Shown here: piece after piece, positions 63,322 to 64,000 of the stretch
How positions within the stretch are numbered: the first letter of the stretch is position 1
How the letters are laid out: each line of letters begins with the position of its first letter
NCBI GenBank assembly: GCA_016903675.1
Contig: JADQBA010000021.1
Span: 1-64,000, forward strand
Direction: 5' to 3'
Length of the DNA: 64,000 nt
DNA from: Stigonema ocellatum SAG 48.90 = DSM 106950
GTDB taxonomy: Bacteria; Cyanobacteriota; Cyanobacteriia; Cyanobacteriales; Nostocaceae
Notes under the pieces: model-generated
Told to the model about the DNA's origin: nothing
Database searches by the model: none
What the model saw: the letters and a program-made list of their open reading frames with translations, nothing else
Made by a program: the position numbers and the translations under genes

Positions 63322-64000
63322 TCATTGAGTATTGCTATAGATGCCAGAATGACTAAAAGAATCATGCAAAGAATTCTTTCGAGAACTTAACAAAATAACG
63401 AGAGTCGGAAAACCGCTGTTTTTCATTAAGAAAAAGATATCAAGGTAAAGGTCACTGACGAGAACTATAAAACACAAATTGACCAACATAGGCAACAAAA
63501 GTAAGCGACTATCTGAAGATTTCCAGGTAAACAGACAGCGCTGAATCCAACCTACAAGAATCCCAAAAGGTATGAATGCTAATGGCACAACAAAAGGTCC
63601 AAAGTTAAGCATGGCTTCACCTGTGATACCGTATACTTTAGAAGCAACCCATTCCCCAGGTTTATAAGAGCCTCTACCAAATAACAGTTCTGTTCCTTCC
63701 TGAGAGACTTGGGGTGGCTTCTCTGGCAATATTCCTCCAGGTAATAAGCTGGTTGTTGCTGCTATGTAAGTTCTGCCCCACGCATATTTGTAGTCGCTAT
63801 CAGGGAGCATAAGTTTGTAGAGCATATAAGCATGAACATCACTGCGTCCTAGGTCTCCCAAAACTAAGCTTTGCCACGTTCTTCCTGACTTATTTTCCAA
63901 CTCAGTACGAGTTTCCTGCGCTTCCAGAGCAGTCTTGACTCCATCGAGACCTCCTGATTTATAAAAACCATATAAGTACATAAACAAGAAAATAAAAACC
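63322..64000 (-). CDS. Oligosaccharide repeat-unit polymerase (Wzy-like), 5' end outside window
   Basis: The frame is open to the window edge, so only the C-terminal 225 residues are seen. It shows a large loop (LVLGDLGRSDVHAYMLYKLM, then YAWGRTYIAATTSLLPGGIL and LFGRGSYKPGEWVASKVYG) followed by hydrophobic helices (GPFVVPLAFIPFGILVGWI and LLLPMLVNLCFIVLVSDLYL). The loop pattern R-x-Y-x-A-x(n)-P near a membrane segment is usual for Wzy/O-antigen polymerase-type proteins. The gene order and neighbours support polymerase. The true start is upstream of base 64000. Confidence 0.75.
   Translation of the reverse strand, partial: VFIFLFMYLYGFYKSGGLDGVKTALEAQETRTELENKSGRTWQSLVLGDLGRSDVHAYMLYKLMLPDSDYKYAWGRTYIAATTSLLPGGILPEKPPQVSQEGTELLFGRGSYKPGEWVASKVYGITGEAMLNFGPFVVPLAFIPFGILVGWIQRCLFTWKSSDSRLLLLPMLVNLCFIVLVSDLYLDIFFLMKNSGFPTLVILLSSRKNSLHDSFSHSGIYSNTQ

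Overview
The window comes from a filamentous, probably heterocyst-forming cyanobacterium (Nostocales). The evidence is a psbA (D1) gene at the left edge, a CyanoP gene, a cyanobacterial PEP carboxylase, many GCGATCGC (HIP1-type) octamers and numerous heptanucleotide tandem arrays (STRR-type) typical of that group. Genus cannot be fixed from the sequence. The genome is loaded with small dispersed repeats, palindromes and MITE-like elements, which sit in nearly every intergenic gap and in several genes.

Layout. 0-6 kb: 5' end of psbA, then an MBOAT acyltransferase and a DUF1574/SGNH-like partner, probably an extracellular polysaccharide acetylation pair, separated by an inverted pair of heptad arrays. 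6-13 kb: PEP carboxylase whose frame is broken inside a C-rich insertion, a Maf-family pyrophosphatase, a PsbP homologue and several small cyanobacterial unknowns. 13.5-15.8 kb: sugar oxidoreductase and GT2 glycosyltransferase. 16-34 kb: a phosphate-scavenging region with four intact phosphatases of two families (two PF04185-type phosphoesterases, two PhoA-type) and a fifth gene killed by a TnpB element; three sites resemble cyanobacterial Pho boxes. A two-gene AAA ATPase/TOPRIM-like module, probably antiphage, lies among them. 34-45.4 kb: metal homeostasis, with a Zn/Cd-type P-type ATPase and its ArsR/SmtB repressor, a diguanylate cyclase, a GDT1-family Mn exporter behind a yybP-ykoY-like riboswitch, an animal-type heme peroxidase and a CbiMNQO cobalt transporter. 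45.6-50.5 kb: a truncated Doc toxin, then a class II lanthipeptide locus (mersacidin/lichenicidin-type precursor plus LanM) with a MITE wedged between precursor and synthetase. 50.9-64 kb: one long minus-strand exopolysaccharide cluster, from a polymerase cut by the window edge through three GT4s, a sugar transferase, ATP-grasp, FemAB-like, HAD, methyltransferase and DegT aminotransferase to a Wzc-like tyrosine kinase.

Most notable: the lanthipeptide locus with an all-Thr, four-Cys core and an interposed hairpin MITE; the +1 disruption of ppc; the TnpB insertion with large deletion in one copy of a duplicated phosphatase; the Mn riboswitch/exporter pair; nested MITEs with a readable target duplication; and heptad arrays that recur as facing inverted pairs, some supplying the C-termini of neighbouring genes.
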